NCBI GenBank assembly: GCA_947384095.1
Contig: CANDFU010000030.1
Span: forward strand, 1-10,334
Length of the DNA stretch: 10,334 bases
Source of the DNA: an uncultured Roseburia sp.
GTDB taxonomy: Bacteria > Bacillota > Clostridia > Lachnospirales > Lachnospiraceae
Direction: 5' to 3'
Made by a program: the position numbers and the translations under genes. Numbering within the stretch: position 1 is the first letter of the stretch; each line of letters opens with the position of its first letter. The notes beneath the pieces are model-generated. The model was not told the DNA's origin, ran no database searches, and worked only from the letters and a program-made list of their open reading frames with translations. Positions 8,106-10,334 of this stretch are shown one piece after another.

Positions 8106-8110
8106 CCTCC
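8106..8110 (-). promoter_or_regulatory. Ribosome binding site that fixes the LarA-like start
   Basis: GGAGG on the minus strand is 5 nt before the ATG at 8100. The frame is open much further upstream (to 8280), but that would overlap the TPI-like gene and adds residues with no family resemblance. The 112-nt gap also holds a weak 5-bp inverted repeat (GTCTG 8115-8119 / CAGAC 8126-8130). Confidence 0.8.
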
Positions 8111-8212
8111 ATCTGTCTGTCCATGCAGACACTCAGATCAATGGATGCCCTCTGCCGCCCGCCTTCCGGCTGCCCCAATACATTTCTCCTATGCCGGCGC
8201 AGGCAGCAGCGG

Positions 8213-9049
8213 CTAACTCCCCATATATAAACGGATAATTTCCAGGTATTCCTCGGGATAAAAACCAATCTCCCCCTCAAAACGTGTCAGTGCGATCAGT
8301 CCGCCGTCAATTTCCGGAATGGACGCCAGCATTGCGGCATTTTCAGCCTTCAATCCCCCTCCGTACACCACGTCCATGCCGCCGGTCTTCTCCTTTACAA
8401 AACGCGCAATCTTTGTAATATAATCTTTACCTGCAGGCGTCCTGCCCGGTCCGATACTCCACACCGGCTCATAGGCGATCACGACTCTGCCCTGATCAAT
8501 ACCGGAAAGCCCGGTTTCAAGCTGCTCTCCCAGAACCGTCTCCCACTCCGGCTGTTCCTCCGCCGTCTCGCCAATGCAATAAACCACCTTAAGTCCCTCG
8601 TCAACGGCACAGCGGATTTCCTTATTCAGCAGACGGTTCACCGCGGAGGCATCCTTCACTCCCGCTTCCAGAAGAATCCCCTTTTTGTCGTTCCGCTCCT
8701 CACAATGGCCGATCAGGACCGCCTCGCATCCCAGCGCTTTTACCGCGGAAGCCGGCCTGTTCGTCGTAAACGCACCGAAATTTCCGCCCGGCGCTGTGTT
8801 CTCACGGTACACGCCCTGGCTGCCCAGCTGCACCGGACTATCCGCCTTTCTGGCCGACGCCGCTCCCAGAAGATGCGCTTCGGGCAGAAACTGTACGAAC
8901 TCCACTTCTGCGGGATCATAATGCGCCAGCCCTTCCTGGGTACGCTCCACGACACAGGCACCCCACACTTTGACCGGCGCCAGACGGTTTACCCCGCCCG
9001 ACTCCGCCGGAACATCAAACCGTTTTAAATTCAGATAGATATGCTTCAT
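8213..9049 (-). CDS. Triose-phosphate-isomerase-like protein, divergent paralogue
   Basis: 278 residues, slightly longer than housekeeping TPI (about 250). TPI interconverts dihydroxyacetone phosphate and glyceraldehyde-3-phosphate in a (beta/alpha)8 barrel. Catalytic residues are all visible: N7 and K9 (LNLK), H115 (LIGHCEER) and E194 (AYEPVWSIG). The flexible loop 6 follows at 194-204. Phosphate-gripping loops differ: loop 7 reads YGGG (229-232) instead of YGGS, and loop 8 reads LIALTRF (251-257) where VGGASL is usual, so the paired glycines are gone and R256 appears. TPI paralogues such as EryH/TpiA2 serve erythritol-type polyol pathways, so a C3-C4 substrate other than triose phosphate is likely. 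The ATG at 9049 has GGGAGAG 5 nt upstream, starting right after the transaldolase stop (13-nt gap). The upstream in-frame extension lies inside the transaldolase gene and is not used. Confidence 0.86.
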   Translation of the reverse strand: MKHIYLNLKRFDVPAESGGVNRLAPVKVWGACVVERTQEGLAHYDPAEVEFVQFLPEAHLLGAASARKADSPVQLGSQGVYRENTAPGGNFGAFTTNRPASAVKALGCEAVLIGHCEERNDKKGILLEAGVKDASAVNRLLNKEIRCAVDEGLKVVYCIGETAEEQPEWETVLGEQLETGLSGIDQGRVVIAYEPVWSIGPGRTPAGKDYITKIARFVKEKTGGMDVVYGGGLKAENAAMLASIPEIDGGLIALTRFEGEIGFYPEEYLEIIRLYMGS

Positions 9050-9062
9050 CGCTTCTCTCCCG

Positions 9063-9749
9063 TCACTCGGCAGCCGTGTTGTCCCACGCGTTACAGAATG
9101 TTCCGATCCCCTGCGTGGTGTAGGCATGCTTCATACTGTCCTTATAAACGTCAAGCCCTGTCGTCACTATATCAGCCCCGGCCACGGCGCAGTCTGCAAT
9201 CTGCTTTGGCGTGCGGATGGCCGCGCAGATAATCTCTGTATTTCCGTAAAATCCATAATTTTTATAAATCTCGACGATATTGCGTATGTATTCCCTGCAG
9301 TCCTCACCGTTGGCCTCTTTCCAGCCGATAAACGGCGAGACGAACTTTGAACCGTTCTTTGCCGGCAATATCGCCTGCGCCGCGGAAAAAATCAACGTCA
9401 CATTCGTCCGGATCCCTTTTTCCTCCAGCTTTCTGGCCGCTGTAACTCCCGCCTCGGTCGCCGGAATCTTAATCACAAAATTCGGGCTGACCGCAGAAAT
9501 CTTTTCCGCCTCCGCGATCATCTCATCCGCATCGTCAATATGCGGATTGATCTCCACGGAAACCGGAAAAACATCAACGCCCGTAAGCCCTTCCGCCTTA
9601 ATCCACTCGGCAATGTCGGTAACCGCCTTTAAAAACGGCTTTCCGCTCAACATAATATGTCTGGGATTTGTCGTAACCCCGTCAATCCCAAACGTCTCAT
9701 ACGCATACCGGATCTCGTCCATCTTCGCACTGTCCAGAAAATATTTCAT
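9063..9749 (-). CDS. TalC-type transaldolase-like protein
   Basis: 228 residues, close to TalC and fructose-6-phosphate aldolase length. Transaldolases move a dihydroxyacetone unit between sugars through a lysine Schiff base. Motifs: D6 (FLDSA), GVTTNP (24-29, N28), E67 (VSVEIN), the Schiff-base lysine K94 in FVIKIPAT, NVTLIFSAAQA (116-126) and FVSPFIGW (136-143). E67 and F140 fit transaldolase rather than aldolase-type FSA. The motif SPFxGR normally supplies a phosphate-binding Arg (R181 in E. coli TalB); here that position is W143. R179 in AAIRTP keeps the second phosphate contact. It is the first gene of the operon, with GGGAGG 7 nt before the ATG. An unusual acceptor or donor, including a sulfo-sugar as in the transaldolase-type sulfoglycolysis of Firmicutes, is possible but unproven. 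Confidence 0.88.
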   Translation of the reverse strand: MKYFLDSAKMDEIRYAYETFGIDGVTTNPRHIMLSGKPFLKAVTDIAEWIKAEGLTGVDVFPVSVEINPHIDDADEMIAEAEKISAVSPNFVIKIPATEAGVTAARKLEEKGIRTNVTLIFSAAQAILPAKNGSKFVSPFIGWKEANGEDCREYIRNIVEIYKNYGFYGNTEIICAAIRTPKQIADCAVAGADIVTTGLDVYKDSMKHAYTTQGIGTFCNAWDNTAAE

Positions 9750-9786
9750 GCCTTCTCCTCCCGAAATTGTTGATTTTTCTTTTCCG

Positions 9787-9811
9787 AATTAGTTAATCAT
9801 TTTAATTAATT
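9787..9811. promoter_or_regulatory. Imperfect palindrome beside the operon promoter (candidate operator)
   Basis: AATTAGTTAA (9787-9796) and TTAATTAATT (9802-9811) are 10-bp inverted arms with one mismatch around a 5-nt spacer. The palindrome touches the proposed -10 element and covers the likely transcription start, a typical repressor position. The region is very AT-rich, so some symmetry is expected by chance. Confidence 0.5.
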
Positions 9812-9842
9812 ATACGATAGCACAATTTTCTTTTAATTGCAA
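9809..9842 (-). promoter_or_regulatory. Candidate sigma-A promoter for the operon
   Basis: On the minus strand, TTGCAA (9837-9842) is followed after 17 nt by TATCGT (9814-9819); a perfect TATAAT (9809-9814) lies 5 nt further on. Either could be the -10, but only the first has good spacing to a -35. The leader to the transaldolase ATG would be about 50 nt. Confidence 0.5.
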
Positions 9843-9929
9843 TAGGGAATTTGCTACAGTTTTTACAATATCATTTTGTTTTATCCCGTTTTTTATAGTA
9901 CATATTTCCCATGAAACGAACAGCGGAAC

Positions 9930-10020
9930 GCCTGCAGGCACTGACGCGCATCCCCGAAAGGTTTTGCCGGGGCCGTGCCACGCGCCCTTTTTTGCCGGAG
10001 GGCTTTTGCTTTGTAGCGCG
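9930..10020. other. GC-rich, potentially structured intergenic element
   Basis: Within the gene-free stretch 9750-10103 this GC-rich block holds several complementary segments. They are the palindrome GCCTGCAGGC (9930-9939), GGCAC (9937-9941)/GTGCC (9975-9979) enclosing CCCCG (9952-9956)/CGGGG (9968-9972), GCCCT (9984-9988)/AGGGC (9999-10003), and CGCGC (9945-9949)/GCGCG (10016-10020). TTTTGCCGG also occurs twice (9962, 9990). The pairs could fold as nested stems on either strand. I recognise no riboswitch, tRNA or known RNA in it. Confidence 0.4.
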
Positions 10021-10037
10021 CAATTTCCTACTAAAGT

Positions 10038-10080
10038 AAAAAAATCACTGCAGAATCCATAAACAGATCCACAGTGATTT
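10038..10080 (-). terminator. Rho-independent-type terminator of the upstream gene
   Basis: On the minus strand AAATCACTG (10072-10080) pairs with CAGTGATTT (10042-10050) over 9 bp, and the T-run continues to seven T residues at 10044-10038. The loop is long (21 nt). It begins 23 nt after the stop codon at 10104 and separates that gene from the operon. Confidence 0.8.
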
Positions 10081-10103
10081 CATATTCCTGTCCGCACCCT
10101 TTC

Positions 10104-10281
10104 TCAGACCGGCATCTCCAGTTTCTCATCAATCGCCACCGCAACAGCCCCCAGCGCTCCCACAAACCGGTCGGACTTAACAAAAGAAATTGTGGTTCCC
10201 GGATAAGCCGCGCTGTAAAGGCTGCTCTGCGCACGGCTCAGCAGAAGCCGCCGGTTGTTTTCATTCTGAAACAACAGACCG
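10104..10281 (-). CDS. C-terminal fragment, possibly ROK/BadF-type sugar kinase or regulator
   Basis: 58 residues plus TGA, open to the adapter junction, so the N-terminal part is missing for technical reasons. I translated it by hand. The tail reads FVKSDRFVGALGAVAVAIDE (33-52). The GALGA turn in a small-residue helix near the C-terminus is typical of actin-fold (ASKHA) proteins, including ROK repressors and kinases, BadF-type N-acetylglucosamine kinases and FGGY kinases. The good terminator right after it supports a genuine gene. A ROK-type regulator or amino-sugar kinase would make sense beside this operon, but the fragment is too short to decide, and the family call is inference. Confidence 0.55.
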
Positions 10282-10334
10282 AGATCGGAAGAGCGTAGTG
10301 TAGGGAAAGAGTGTAGGTTATAGTGTAGTTCTCG
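10282..10334 (+). other. Illumina P5-side library adapter (not genomic)
   Basis: Bases 10282-10314 match the reverse complement of the TruSeq read-1 adapter (AGATCGGAAGAGCGT...) with one change at 10297 (A for C). Bases 10315-10322 (AGGTTATA) sit at the i5 index position. Bases 10323-10334 match the start of the P5 tail with one change at 10329 (T for A). Confidence 0.96.

Noticed and set aside
8140..8190. Short leader peptide between the TPI-like and LarA-like genes
   Set aside because: An ATG with a nearby GGAG opens 16 codons, but the spacing is too short and nothing supports translation.
8101..8280. Long N-terminal extension of the LarA-like protein
   Set aside because: It overlaps the TPI-like gene and shows no LarA resemblance. 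GGAGG points to 8100.
9050..9127. Upstream start for the TPI-like protein
   Set aside because: It lies within the transaldolase gene in another frame. TPI homology begins at the ATG at 9049, which has its own binding site.
9945..10020. tRNA gene, suggested by the 76-nt length and closing stem
   Set aside because: No T-arm GGTTC-type loop, anticodon arm or CCA-type end is visible on either strand.
10031..10234. 67-codon minus-strand frame at the right end
   Set aside because: It runs through the terminator in a different frame from the more protein-like C-terminal fragment that stops at 10104.
1..10334. CRISPR array, insertion sequence, integrase or attachment site
   Set aside because: No regular direct repeats, transposase or integrase motifs, or terminal inverted repeats were seen; the sharp ends are adapters.

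Overview
The window is a stretch of bacterial DNA (genomic bases 47-10281) with sequencing-library adapter at both ends. Gene style suggests a Bacillota organism of class Clostridia, probably a gut Lachnospiraceae-type bacterium. The reasons are strong GGAGG-type ribosome binding sites, tight co-directional genes, a LAAC-type lipoprotein and AT-rich intergenic DNA beside coding DNA of roughly 50% GC. That placement is inference; there is no rRNA or marker gene to fix it.

Every gene lies on the minus strand, so transcription runs right to left. At the right edge is the C-terminal tail of a gene that may encode an actin-fold (ROK/BadF-like) sugar kinase or regulator, closed by a terminator (10038-10080). 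Next come a GC-rich, possibly structured intergenic stretch (9930-10020), then an AT-rich promoter region with an imperfect palindrome beside the -10 (9787-9842). This region feeds what looks like one long operon. Its order is a transaldolase-like protein, a triose-phosphate-isomerase-like protein, a LarA/DUF2088-like protein, an NitT/TauT-type ABC importer (permease, ATPase, lipoprotein), a DUF4838/GH163-like glycosidase without a signal peptide, a NagB-family protein and a NagA-family deacetylase cut off by the left adapter. Gaps run from a 22-nt overlap to 112 nt. Hairpins precede and follow the binding-protein gene.

The genes read as a small catabolic pathway. An importer of the type used for small anions brings a substrate in, and a cytoplasmic glycosidase may cleave it. 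NagA- and NagB-like enzymes would deacetylate and deaminate/isomerise an amino sugar. Transaldolase- and TPI-like enzymes would cut and isomerise the products, and the LarA-like protein would epimerise a hydroxy acid or sugar.

The most striking point comes from comparing motifs by eye with E. coli or B. subtilis relatives. All four enzymes that normally handle sugar phosphates (NagA, NagB, TPI, transaldolase) keep most catalytic residues but have changed residues that normally grip the phosphate. The pathway may therefore act on a non-phosphorylated or otherwise charged sugar (sulfonated, carboxylated). This is a hypothesis from remembered family motifs, not from an alignment.
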